Under the pieces are notes generated by a model. The model saw only the letters and a list, made by a program, of their open reading frames with translations. It was not told where the DNA came from and searched no databases. Shown here one piece after another: positions 1 to 10,050 of a DNA stretch of 64,000 bases. This stretch comes from Volutella citrinella (lineage: Eukaryota > Ascomycota > Sordariomycetes > Hypocreales > Nectriaceae): the NCBI GenBank assembly GCA_034401135.1, contig JAWZSP010000003.1, forward strand, positions 1,736,001 to 1,800,000. Direction: 5' to 3'. Made by a program: the position numbers and the translations under genes. Position 1 is the stretch's first letter. Each line of letters opens with the position of its first letter.

Positions 1-430
1 CAACCTGACCATCCTCGGCGCCATGCAGGTCAGCGCGACTGGCGACCTTGCCAACTGGATGCTGCCCGGTAAGGTCAAGGGCTTCGGCGGCGCCATGGAC
101 TTGGTGAGCAACCCCAGCGAGACCAAGGTCGTGGTGACGATGGAGCACACCGACAAGAAGGGCAACCCCAAGATTGTCAAGCAGTGCGCGTTCCCTCTCA
201 CCGGCCGCACCTGCGTGTCCCGCATCATTACAGAGCTGGTAAGTGTTCAGCCCACGGGCAATGATCCACGAATTCATCATCTAACGCTTCTTGACTAGGC
301 TGTGTTCGATGTCGACTTCGCCAAGGGCCTGACCCTGGTCGAGATCGCCGACGGCGTGACGGTCGACGAGGTGAAGAGCAAGACCGAGGCGCCCTTTGCC
401 GTTGCCGACGACCTCAAGCCCATGCTGTAA
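1..430 (+). CDS. Succinyl-CoA:3-ketoacid CoA-transferase, mitochondrial, C-terminal part (5' partial)
   Basis: Family I CoA-transferase that moves CoA from succinyl-CoA to a 3-oxoacid such as acetoacetate in the mitochondrial matrix. Only the last part is present: the gene enters from the left edge, with codons in phase from base 2. Exons are 1-238 and 299-430, and the stop TAA is at 428-430. The 60-nt intron 239-298 has GTAAGT and ends TTGACTAG, phase 0. Recognisable family blocks are the Gly-rich stretch [12 protein letters not shown], then [23 protein letters not shown] and the AVFDV segment after the intron. The catalytic glutamate lies upstream, outside the window. In fungi related enzymes can also use acetate, so the exact acceptor is uncertain; the family call is firm. 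Confidence 0.9.
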
Positions 431-1073
431 GAGCGCGCGGAGAAAATATAAATCGATACCATTGGCGAGGCGAACTGATTCTGCGAGGATGAGGAGCTAA
501 GATGGGTGCCTGGGAAGACACGTACTACGGGAGTGCTGTCGATAGAGTGCATCGCGAAGTACCAAGGAAGTACTATTTGCCTGCGACTGTTGGGGAGCAT
601 GGCGTCGCGAAATATCCAAACATGCAATGTACCTAGAGGCTCAAAACCGACTGCATGCTGGGAGTAGGGGGGGGGCTATATATTAAAATGCCGATTAACG
701 AAGAACATAAAAATAAAGCGATAAGTTGAACTCACTTCGTGTCGGGATATGAGTGTTGTGGCGCTCGTGAGGGAGGTGTGGTGTTAGCATGTGCACTGGA
801 GGTGCTTGCCAAATACAACCTGTAGCGGTGATGCAGTGCTCAGAAAAGTCGCCTCACCTCATCCAGGGTCTCAGAGTTCAACTACGTACCTGCATGCCAA
901 GTCAAGTCCTCTTCACGCCCTCCTTTGCTACCATTTTCTTCCGCAAACCAAAAAATTCGGCGCGGAATCTCATTCTATTCGCTACCAGAGTCACGCAGAA
1001 CAGAACTGCGTCGGATTAAAACCCTTCTCTTCGCTCTCGGTGGGCGGGCCGTCCGCCTCGGCTCTTGCCCGCA
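431..1073. other. Intergenic: 3' flank of the CoA-transferase and promoter of the next gene
   Basis: No convincing gene. An A-rich AATAAA-like stretch near 709-716 could serve polyadenylation of the upstream gene. A G9 run lies near 666-674. Short overlapping reading frames at 789-1081 look random. Confidence 0.5.
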
Positions 1074-2579
1074 ATGTTTGACCAAACGACGGGCCAGGTC
1101 TTCAACGAATGGGTCATCCCGCGCAACGCCTTTCCCGGCCAGGGAGACTGTGACACAGGAGACTGGAGCCGCAGGCGCCCCTACCCGCCACTGAAGGCCC
1201 GAGGCGTGCGAGGTCCACGCCCGCTGGTTGACATGGCCTTGTCGGTCCTGGCGGACAACATCGCAGATGTCGGCAGTGCTAGCCATCTCGTCGATGTCCC
1301 GCCTCGCCTACAACGGCGCATTTGGAGCTATCTCGAAGCCAGGTACGATGATCTGAAAGTTGTTGGAGGGGGCTGAGATTGGACCGACTGACCTGAGCCT
1401 AGAGGTGTTTGTCTGCACGCTTGGAAGCTCTTTTCACGGCTTCTAGCTGATGACGATGAGGACAAGACTCTTGGCCTTTACCACTTTCGACAGCACATCT
1501 GCCGCCCCGGGACTGATCTTCGCCGCTACACAACGCCGCTGTCGCGCCCAGCGATAGAGTTCATCGCCCACCTTGTCCTTACAGGCGGCTGCAGCTTTCT
1601 TCCCAATGAGCTGCAGTGTCTGGCTGAGATGCGCAACTTGGGCGTCCTAGAGCTTATCCAGCCAGCCGACGAACTACGCGCGGCCTACCCGGAAGTCAAC
1701 GATAGGCTTATTCGTGGATGGACCGAAAAGGAAGACCCTTTCCCCCTGCTGCGGATTCTCAGGATCTGGGGCGATGAGACTGTCAGCAAGGAGTCGCTAC
1801 AGTGGGTTTCTCGGTTCCCATCTCTGGTCTTGTATGATGTGAGGGCGTCACGAGCAGCCTGGAGGTCATCGGCAAAGGTCGCGTTGGACGAGGGATGGGA
1901 GCAAGGTGAATCCATATCCGGCTTGGAGGATTCCCTGCTTCGCTATCTGATGCTCTTCGCGCCGCCGGAAGAGTCGCTGGCTTTGCCCATCCGAGAGATG
2001 TCCAAAAGCATTGACTCTGACCTGATATCCCTCTGCAGTGACTCCCGCTGTGTTGTCAAGTTCGTCCCGGATCAGCAAGCCCCGTCACTTCTCAACTACC
2101 TAAACAATACCGTCAAGGCACGGGTGCCCTCTTGGGACCCAGATGCCGCATCCCGCCAATCCAGTGGGTGTCAGAGCGTTGCGTTTGAGGCCTGGGCCTT
2201 CTGGCTATACTCGTTTATCGGCCAACTGAGAAATGATTGCGATCTTGCATCCAACGGCGAGCCGATCGACTCCCAGGCCGTCGCAGGGCCGTTTGTGCTG
2301 CCTTCACGACCGCTTGCAAGCTTGCACCTTGGCCACAGCGCCCGTGGTGGCATCTCCTCCCAGCCTGCGTATGTGAACCGCGGCTTGTTCACCACGGAGC
2401 GGTATACGTTTGTGCGGCCTGCCCTATTTCGTGGCAACGGTCACGCTAATAAAGGGCCAGACCGTCCTTTATCCAGCCACCAACAGGCAGACACCAAGCA
2501 GAGCCGGGGCTCGGTCAGGCGCCCCAAGAAGCTGAAGAGAAAGCGGCTGGAAGATGTTCTCCACGCGTTCTCGCATTGA
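1074..2579 (+). CDS. Conserved-looking fungal protein of unknown function (481 aa)
   Basis: I do not recognise this protein. The best model has two exons, 1074-1342 and 1403-2579, joined by a 60-nt intron (1343-1402) with GTACGA, a CTGAC branch point and CCTAG. The join completes an arginine codon and keeps one frame of 482 codons; without it the first part ends 10 codons after the donor. The ATG at 1074 is the first in frame. Residues about 75-170 contain repeated Leu-rich segments (VPPRLQRRIWSYLEAR, FSRLLADDDEDKTLGLYHF, AIEFIAHLVLTGGCSFLPNEL) that resemble a divergent F-box or leucine-rich-repeat-like fold; this is only an impression. The C-terminus is strongly basic (RRPKKLKRKR), a plausible nuclear localisation signal. 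No catalytic motif is visible. The gene model is good and the function unknown. Confidence 0.7.
1343..1402 (+). other. Intron of the 481-aa unknown gene
   Basis: A 60-nt phase-2 intron. The donor is GTACGA and the acceptor TAG follows CTGACCTGAGCC, which supplies the branch point. Splicing is required to connect the N-terminal 89 residues with the long downstream reading frame. Confidence 0.75.
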
Positions 2580-3373
2580 GCTTAGGCACCTCGTATCTAT
2601 TCACTTCTCCCGACTGACTCGTCGACGGCCCAAATGGCCAAGCAAAACATCGATCGGTGTCGACGGGGTAAAACGCGTCTGCCTTGAATACGACCTAAAA
2701 TGGGGGGCCGCTGCAGCACGACAATCTAGGCAGAAGTCAAAACAGCGTGTATGCATCCGTTCGCATCTCATTACAGACGACCGATGCTGAAACTTTCTGA
2801 TGGCCGCGATTCTGTGCATTTGCGAGACGCAAGGGTCAGAAGTTCGTATTCATGCGCCATGATGAAAGCCGGATGACGCCCCGCGAATTTTCGGACGCTG
2901 ATGTGCCGCCACGTCAATGGCAAATGCTCCGCACGTATTGGCCCTACGAATAGAACAGATGGTCTCATGATGGCAGATGAAACGCCGCTACGCATCTAAT
3001 GCCAACGCCAACAAGCCGCTGGCTTATCCCTCAGGGTCGTTTCTTGTCTGCTTCGACTCCAACTCCCGCTAATAGCGGTAAATGACCCAGAAAAGAACTG
3101 TCAAAACCTTGGTGCTTCAGCCTGCATTGGGATGCACCCGATCGGACTGGGAGTGGCTGCTTTGACTTTGTCGTTGCGGCGATGCACCCAACACACCCAT
3201 CTATAAAAAGGCCACTGCTACATGTGCCAGGAACACTGCGTAGCCCTTACTCTTGTTTGGTCTGCGTATTTCGAATACAAAACCTCACCTCAACATTTTG
3301 GGTCGCAGCTCTTGAAACCAACGTTACTGACCTGACAGCAAGCCATCGAGTGCTTGCTGGATAGTCGGTTGCA
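2580..3373. other. Intergenic region and promoter of the PPxY protein gene
   Basis: No gene-like reading frame. It holds the 3' flank of the unknown 481-aa gene and, near its right end, a TATA-like box at 3201. Confidence 0.5.
3201..3210 (+). promoter_or_regulatory. TATA-like element upstream of the PPxY protein gene
   Basis: The sequence CTATAAAAAG is a close match to a TATA box and sits about 165 nt before the ATG at 3374. That is a reasonable spacing for a fungal promoter with a leader of 100 nt or more. It is assigned by motif only. Confidence 0.45.
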
Positions 3374-4198
3374 ATGGCCGAGGAAGATAGCCCCCCACCC
3401 TATTCGCAGATCGAGCTGGACATTGAAATTTCAGAGCAAGACCTAACGGCCTACGGTACATACCATGGTGGATTGATTGACCAGTCGACGAACGGTCACC
3501 TGGTGACCCGAACAACAACGATAACTCTGGGAGACCAATACGAAGCAACAGGACAAGGCAACATCCGCCAGGGTGACGAACTCCACCTACCGCATTCATC
3601 TTCATCGTCGACTCTAGACAACTTGATGTACATACAACAAGAGAATCCCCCTATGTATTCTCCTCCATCATACGTACTGGCCGGGCTACCTGTTGAATCA
3701 CACCGCAACCAGAGCCTCGCTGATCTGCGGTCCGACGGCTCCATCTCGCCAATGTCTTTGCCAGGGCCTCACCTTGACTCCAACAACTCTACCAATTCTC
3801 ATCGGCCGAACTTTTCCAGGCCCGAGCCTTACACCGATCTGGGAGGCTTGCGGCCTCGACGTGCCAGCACCTGGGGGCCAACGGAAAGCCGCCCCCTACC
3901 AGTTTGGGGGTTACCCTATACGCAACCACGCCAACCGCCCCGCCCACATGGAAGAAATTTGAGATTGGTGAGTGCGAGCGGGCTATGTCGAAGAGGCAGA
4001 GGTGGGAATCCTTCAATCGTCGGACAGAGGTTGCGGCTGTGCGAAAGCTACGAAAGGGACGAAGACTGTGCTCTTTGGGGGTTCCACGACGACGCTGAGA
4101 TTTCGGATATCACAACTGTCTACCAAAGATTCCAAGCCGCCATGCGGTTGACAGAGCCATGGCACGACGAGGATAACCCAGGGGGGAAGCATAATTGA
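3374..4198 (+). CDS. Unknown protein with three PPxY motifs, candidate WW-domain ligand
   Basis: An uninterrupted frame of 275 codons (274 aa). I do not recognise the family. Directly visible are three PPxY motifs: PPPY at residues 7-10, PPMY at 92-95 and PPSY at 97-100. PPxY is the core ligand of WW domains, and in fungi such proteins are often adaptors or substrates of the Rsp5/Nedd4 ubiquitin ligase. There is no transmembrane segment and no arrestin fold that I can see. The middle is Ser/Asn/Pro-rich and probably disordered, while the C-terminal part (DDAEISDITTVYQRFQAAMR) looks helical. A perfect GTGAGT donor at 3968 and a CAG at 4025-4027 outline a possible 60-nt in-frame intron that would remove a Gly/Arg-rich 20-residue stretch, giving 254 aa. 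The role is inferred from motifs only. Confidence 0.6.
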   Translation: MAEEDSPPPYSQIELDIEISEQDLTAYGTYHGGLIDQSTNGHLVTRTTTITLGDQYEATGQGNIRQGDELHLPHSSSSSTLDNLMYIQQENPPMYSPPSYVLAGLPVESHRNQSLADLRSDGSISPMSLPGPHLDSNNSTNSHRPNFSRPEPYTDLGGLRPRRASTWGPTESRPLPVWGLPYTQPRQPPRPHGRNLRLVSASGLCRRGRGGNPSIVGQRLRLCESYERDEDCALWGFHDDAEISDITTVYQRFQAAMRLTEPWHDEDNPGGKHN

Positions 4199-5935
4199 TA
4201 GCGTTTGTCCTGTTGTTGACGAGTACCGGTAGAGGCGTGGGCTCAATGTATGGTAACTTGGACATATCATTAGCATCAGCCAACCAGAGGGTCCTGAAGA
4301 ATGTGATTGCAACACGCCTAGGTTGTTCACTCAGGCATGAACCACAGTCAATGCCGTGCGTCTGACAGGCGTAGCAGACTGTGACATCCCCCACTCAGTA
4401 GTTGTGACGCGATACATCGGGTTGGATGAGAAAAGATGTCTTCCCAGGGAGTGACACATCTTTACCGGGTGCCAGCCATATTGCCTGGGACTGGCGCTCC
4501 AAAGTCTCTCAAGGATTCGAGGACAACCAGTCCTGGTCAATATTTCGACATTGTGGCGGGCACAGGCAAGCTACGACTGCTGGATCAAATGTGGAAGCCC
4601 AGCCTACGAGTGAGGAGATGTATCGCCGTGTTTTTTTATCTGGCCCAACACAGCAAAAGCTGCAAACAGGACAGAGGGTAAGTCGGCGAAATAAGAGCAT
4701 CAATCTTTCCTCCAGTTTCCCCTCCAGTTGCATCCATGGTGTAGTGAAAGCCAGAGTGAATATGAAGGATTTCAGTTTTTCTAGTAGGTTGAAGAAGAAG
4801 AGAAAAAAGAGACGAAAAAATTTGGAGCGCGGACCTTGATGTAGGCGGGCAGGGTGGGAAATGGGGACGGATTATTGATTGGCCGACCATCCGGCTACGA
4901 TATTGATGCCGGGTGGTGGGGGACCAGGCGTTCGACAGGGTATTACAAGAAAGGCTGCATACTGTAGTAAAACCATTGTCTGGTGGATATTGGGCTGAGA
5001 TTACCAGTCCTAACTCCCGATGCATTCACCAGTCTTTCTCGGATTCTCCCCTCAAACTTCTCCCAGAGTGGCGGTGGAGGTGGTGGTACTTTGCGTAGCC
5101 CACTGATGACGAGCGTGGGGCTAATGACACTCAGGTAGATGCACAGAGCAAGGACTTATTGATTAGCAGCTGGAGGATAATGCCCGTCACCTCAGTGGCT
5201 GTTGGTCGGGGTTATCAGTAATTTTTAAAGAACGTGCTGGCTGAAAAGCGGTCCCTGTTCAAACGGAAGAGCCACATGGAGCGTCTCACTGATCGGGCTC
5301 CCGTTGGTATTCAAGCACTCTGCATCGGAGCTATACGAATTCGGCTGTTGGTAGTCTGGGCAGTAGTAATTCCTGCTGAAGTACCCTGTCGCTGGGCTCA
5401 TGAACAGCGCCAAAATCAGGCATCTCTGCAGGCGCCAGCAGTAGACACGCGGACAGGGCTCCCGGAACAGCAACAGCCCGATCGACACAATTGGATACTA
5501 TTTGTCGGGCAACGTGATGCATGCAAGCCATCGCTGAAGTCGCCCGCAGCGGAAAAGGGGCAAGCCGCAGGGGCAGCCATAGAGGGGGACATCGAGTGCA
5601 TCGTACAAAAAGGAAACGAGGGCGACGGACTCGCGTGTCTTTGCCGCAGCAACCTGTTGGGAAACTTCGTACTTAGTAATACCGGTTAGTACCTTGAGAT
5701 TCGATTTGTGGAAGAACAAGGCCAGAGGCAGCAAACCCATCACCGCCAGAGCCGATCCTCTTGATCGTCTGCTGATTTGCCTCTCTGGACCACCGCGAAG
5801 CCTGCCGTTCATTAGTAGCTACCCCGCTACCCCGCCTCCCAAGTCTCAGAAACCAAAACACCTGCTGCTTCAGGGTCTGCAAAAGTCATCGTGACGCATC
5901 ACCGACTCACCATCATCAAATCGCTCCCTGAAAAA
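4199..5935. other. Intergenic, with an unresolved membrane-protein-like reading frame on the minus strand
   Basis: No gene could be modelled with confidence. On the minus strand a 104-codon frame (5812 down to 5498) encodes a hydrophobic stretch SALAVMGLLPLALFF and the Cys-rich block YGCPCGLPLF. A second frame (5488-5225) encodes LILALFMSP and ends at a stop. They could be exons of one small gene divergent from the PDAP1-like gene, but I found no convincing intron joining them. A plus-strand 137-codon frame at 4426 with a poly-basic tail looks random. Confidence 0.35.
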
Positions 5936-6904
5936 ATGGCTGGAGGCACTGGCACGAGCTCCCGCGGACGCGGCGGCAAGTTCAAGAAGTACACACGAGG
6001 AGGTTTGTGACCCAAACTCCCAGTCTTGCTCACCATTTTTTTTCTTCTTCTCTCCCAATGTATGAGTCAATGGGGACCATGCTGATCACGACGGTAGGCG
6101 GAAAGCACTTTTCCCGCGACATTCGCCCGACAGATGCCGACGGAAATGAAGTCAGCATGTGGGCGGCCGGCGACAAGAAGGACGACGACGATTCAGACGA
6201 AGATGACGACTCGGACGAGACGGAAGACTCTGAGGAGGATTCGGACGAGGACGAAGAGGAAAGCGATGACGAGGCTGGACCTTCAAAACCTCCTGCCCAG
6301 GACACAAGCCGGGAAGACCGAAAGGCGGAGAAGAAGGCCCGCAAAGAAGCTGCCATAGCCAAAACCCAGGCCAGGACCGTCGAGGTGGGCGATATGCCCT
6401 CGAGCGACGAGGATTCAGATGAGGACGATGACATGCCCGCCAACCCGAACCACTCCAAGGCCGCCCGCAACATGACCAGAGCGCCTGGAAAGGATGTCGA
6501 CGACATCACCGAGGGCGTCGAAAAAATGGACGCGGCGCCCAGCCGTCGCGAGCGCGAGGCCATGGAGGCGGCCGCTGCCAAGGAGAAGCTGATGCGGCTC
6601 ACGGCCCAGGGCAAGACAGACGAGTCAAAGGCTGACCTTGCTCGCCTGAAGCTCATCCGCGAGCAGCGAGAAATCGAGGCGGCTCGAAGGAAGGTGAGTC
6701 ATTCATACCTCGGCAACAGCCGCCTGTCAGGACCTCGGGCGGCTACGGCTCATTCTTGCTTGGTTTATTGTTTGCTGACCTCTGATACCCCAGGCCGAGA
6801 AGGAAGAAAAGGAAGAGGAGGAGAAGGCCAAGCGAGCGCAGCATGATGCTCGAGAGGCGCGGAAAAAAGCAAACGCCCCTAAGACCAGCAAGAAGAAGAA
6901 ATAA
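5936..6904 (+). CDS. PDAP1/PP28-like heat- and acid-stable phosphoprotein
   Basis: Homologue of the 28-kDa heat- and acid-stable phosphoprotein (casein-kinase substrate PP28, PDAP1). Three exons, 5936-6002, 6098-6693 and 6794-6904, give 257 aa. Introns: 95 nt (GTTTGT...TAG, phase 1) and 100 nt (GTGAGT...CAG, phase 0). The N-terminus is Gly/Arg/Lys-rich (SSRGRGGKFKKYTRGG) and runs into the conserved GGKHFSRDIRPTDADGNEV block. Long Asp/Glu/Ser tracts at residues about 55-95 and 135-150 fit casein kinase 2 sites. The C-terminal conserved helix contains LMRLTAQGKTDESKADLARLKLIREQ followed by a charged Lys/Glu coiled coil. It is longer than the human protein (about 181 aa) because of the acidic inserts. 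Its biochemical role is not settled in the family; RNA or ribosome association is sometimes suggested. Confidence 0.85.
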
Positions 6905-8130
6905 ATCAGCGGCACCCTGGATCCGATGGCAAAGCTAAGGGGATCATGCATGCCCACTTGTACGCTAGCATTGCGCAACCGGGATGCCAACATGTCATAT
7001 TGGGTGTCTTGAGTAGCTTGCTTGTAAGGGACTGACATAGGAGAGACCACGCCCAACTGAACAAGGGCCATGATGGGAAATGAAACCTACTGAAGAAGCA
7101 CGCTTTGCAACTTGTTGGTTCCAAGTGATTGTAGGGGATCGAGGAGACGATGCGTGACCGACTGGCGTGACTGAGGGTGATGGAGAGACTAGGCCGATCC
7201 AGCTTACTTGAAGTATGATGACTGTGCTTAGGGATGTGAGTCTGATCCGATGACTCGTTTCATGTCCACATCTCTGGTAGACGAGGCTTGAGCACGAGGT
7301 ACTGCTGTCGACAATGGTCAAAGCCAACGATATATTGGGAGGGCAAGCAGTGAAAATCCAGAGGTGATGGCTCAATTCGAGCCCGGAAGTGTTGTTGGAT
7401 GCCATCGGACTGGGCCATTGGCTTTTCGAGATGCGTTTCTGCAACTATTCACCTGGCGTCGCGGGATGGAATCGTCCAACACTAGATTGTGGCGGGGAAA
7501 GGGACCATGTAAGTCGGTTGCATTAGAAGCGAGGCCAGGACGACGATGTGGATCAGCATTGCTGTATGAGACGTGACCATTGGTAATGTTGGCGAGTTGA
7601 GAGGATCCGTGGATGTATGTCCTTGCCTTCATATTGCAGTAGTAGCTCTTATTATTAAGGTACGGTAGAGCTCTTTCCCTTCAAGACCTTGGACTTTCCC
7701 CATCCTGGGCTGCCTGCCAAGCTATACTGAGACCCCGCTAGCCGTTCCTGTGCGTTCCCACACGGGTGCGCTAAAAGGTGGACGGCAGGAGCGCTGAACG
7801 GCACCTTCTTCCCGCCCGTTCAGTGGGCAGCCCACTGGACCACTGCCTGTACTACGACAGTTTCGTCCATTGGTAGCGTGAGCGCTTGTGCCGTCCCCAC
7901 AGTCGGCCCCAGTAAAGAAAAAAAATCAGGTTGGCCCAAAAAAAAAATCCCATGGCCGTTGACGAGTCGCCGACCGCCCTCAACCGCCTTGGCTTCGTGA
8001 ATCTCGCCGCATCCAGACGTCGGTCTCATAAAACCCTGCCGGCGACGAAGAGGCCTCGCACCCTACCCCAGAACCCGGTCTCTAGCTACCACTGCTGCGA
8101 TTCATCTCACCTGGACGGCGAACTATCGGG
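6905..8130. other. Intergenic between the PDAP1-like gene and RRP14
   Basis: Contains the 3' flank of the PDAP1-like gene and the RRP14 promoter and leader. Short overlapping frames on both strands show no family resemblance. An A-rich stretch (7915-7947) precedes the RRP14 leader. Confidence 0.5.
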
Positions 8131-10050
8131 ATGTCCAACTCCTCGCTACAGGTTCGTCGCCCGATGCTTCTGTGCCCCGCTGATGCTCGCCAACGCCGTG
8201 GCCTTGTGCGAGTCCTAATGCCGAACGCTGGAGCTAACACAGGATGTTATAGGACCGCCTGCGCGGCCATGCAAAGGCCTTCGATGGGCTGTTGAGCCTC
8301 ATCCCGGCCAAGATGTACTACGGCGAGGATAATAGTGTATGTCGATGCCAAAATCTGCACCCTGTTCTTCTGCCGCCCCCGCCCCCCCAGCCGCTCGCTT
8401 GAAGTCTGCCCTCGCCCATGACAATGCATCCACCACCCCTTCCTGGTGCCATGAACCTCACTCAGGCGCATGATTTCCTGTCCGTGGCTAATACTGTGGC
8501 AACAGGATCAATGGAACCGCAAGAAGCAGACCAAAGAGGAGGCCGCCGCCGCCCGCCGCGGGAAGCTAGACCCCGACAGCGAACTGAACCGCAACGCTAA
8601 AGAGGTCATGGACGAACGGGCCAAGAATAAGCGCAAGCTGCGTGACATGCAAGAAGACGCCGATGACAACGACGACGAGTGGGAGGACTATGAGCCTGTC
8701 GAGGGGGTCGACGTCGAGAAGCCTGGGGAGGGGATGAAGATCAAGACCGAGTCCAACAAGAAGCAGAAGATTAGCGACGAACAGAACGATGCGCATACAG
8801 AAACGTCCTTGAAGCTATCAAAAAAGGAGGAGAAGAAGGCTTTGAAGCGCGAAAAGAAGAAGAAGAACAAGGACAAGGCGGAAAAGAAGAGCCGTGAGTC
8901 TGGGGAGCCAGCGCCCGATCAGGATGAGGAACCCATTCCTGCGCCTGAACCTGCACCTGCGCCTGCATCAAAGGCCCAGAAGAAGGCTTCCAAGAAGCAG
9001 GCCAAGGCCCCTGCTTCGCCAACACTCAGACCCGAGGAGGCCGATGGGGAGACGACTGCACAGGGCAAGGCTGAGCTCCAACCCATTGACGTCTCTGGCC
9101 TGGAGCAGGATGTCGATGCCAGTGGCAACTCGGCTCCCGAGTCCGAACCCCAATCTCCCACATTCGACGACGCTGTTGATGCCTCGACTTCCAACGATGC
9201 TCTCGCTGAGCCTTCTAGCACCACCACCTCCGTCTCCTCCACCATCCCGCCCTCCGAAAAGCCCAAGCACATCAAGATCCCGGCTGATACCTCAGCTCTC
9301 CGGGCGCGCCTAGCGGCCAAGATTGAGGCCCTGCGCGCAGCCCGAAAAGCGGACGGACCGGATGGCAAGCCCATCAGAACCCGCCAGGAGCTGATCGAGT
9401 CGCGGCGGCACAAGCAGGCTATGCGAAAAGCCCACAAGCAGGAGATGCGCAAACAGGCGAGGCTGGAGGAGCAACAGAAACGCGAAGAGGCCCTCGCCTC
9501 TTCTTCCCCCGGAGTCATGAGCCCCGCGGTCGAGGTGGACGAAGCAACAGGCAACTTTGCCTTTGGCCGCGTGGCATTTGGTGACGGCACCCAGCTATCC
9601 CACGATCTAAGCTACGTCCTCAACCAGGGCAAGAAGAAGGGCCCGTCCGATGCCAAGACGGCGCTCATCAAGGTCCAGAACCAGAAGAAGCGCCTCCAGG
9701 AGCTCGACGAGGAGAAGCGCAACGATATTGCCGAAAAGGACGCGTGGTTGAACGCCCGGCGCCGGGTCGAAGGCGAGAAGATCAAGGACGACGAAGCGCT
9801 GCTCAAGAGGGCCGTGAAGCGCAAGGAGACAGCCAAGCGCAAGAGCGAGAAGGCCTGGAGAGAACGGTCCGAGGGTGTCAAGATGGCCCAAAAGGAGCGC
9901 CAACGCAAGCGAGAGGACAACCTCCGCGCCCGCCGCGAGGACAAGATGCTGGGCAAGGCCGGCAAGAAGAAGAAGAAGGCGGCTGCATCCAAGAAGAAGG
10001 GTCGCCCTGGGTTCGAGGGAAGCCTTGGCGTGGGCGGTCGCAAGAAGTAG
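8131..10050 (+). CDS. RRP14: Ribosome biogenesis protein Rrp14/SURF6
   Basis: Nucleolar factor of the SURF6 family, needed for 60S (and early 40S) subunit assembly. Three exons, 8131-8151, 8253-8336 and 8506-10050, give 549 aa. The first exon codes only MSNSSLQ; introns are 101 nt (GTTCGT...TAG) and 169 nt (GTATGT...CAG), both phase 0. The conserved N-terminal Rrp14 block (DRLRGHAKAFDGLLSLIPAK, then MYYGED and DQWNRKKQTKEE) appears only after splicing, which fixes the start. The middle is Lys/Glu- and Pro/Ala-rich and disordered. The C-terminal SURF6 domain, roughly residues 290-540, holds RTRQELIESRRHKQAMRKAH, a long basic coiled coil, and ends in poly-Lys and GVGGRKK, typical of nucleolar proteins. 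Expected neighbours in function are Ebp2 and Rrp1-type factors. Confidence 0.9.

Noticed and set aside
4426..4839. 137-codon plus-strand frame with a poly-basic tail
   Set aside because: The Lys/Arg tail comes from an A/G-rich tract; no conserved segment upstream of it.
6030..6656. 208-codon minus-strand frame opposite the PDAP1-like gene
   Set aside because: Poly-Ser translation is the antisense of the acidic Asp/Glu codons of the real gene.
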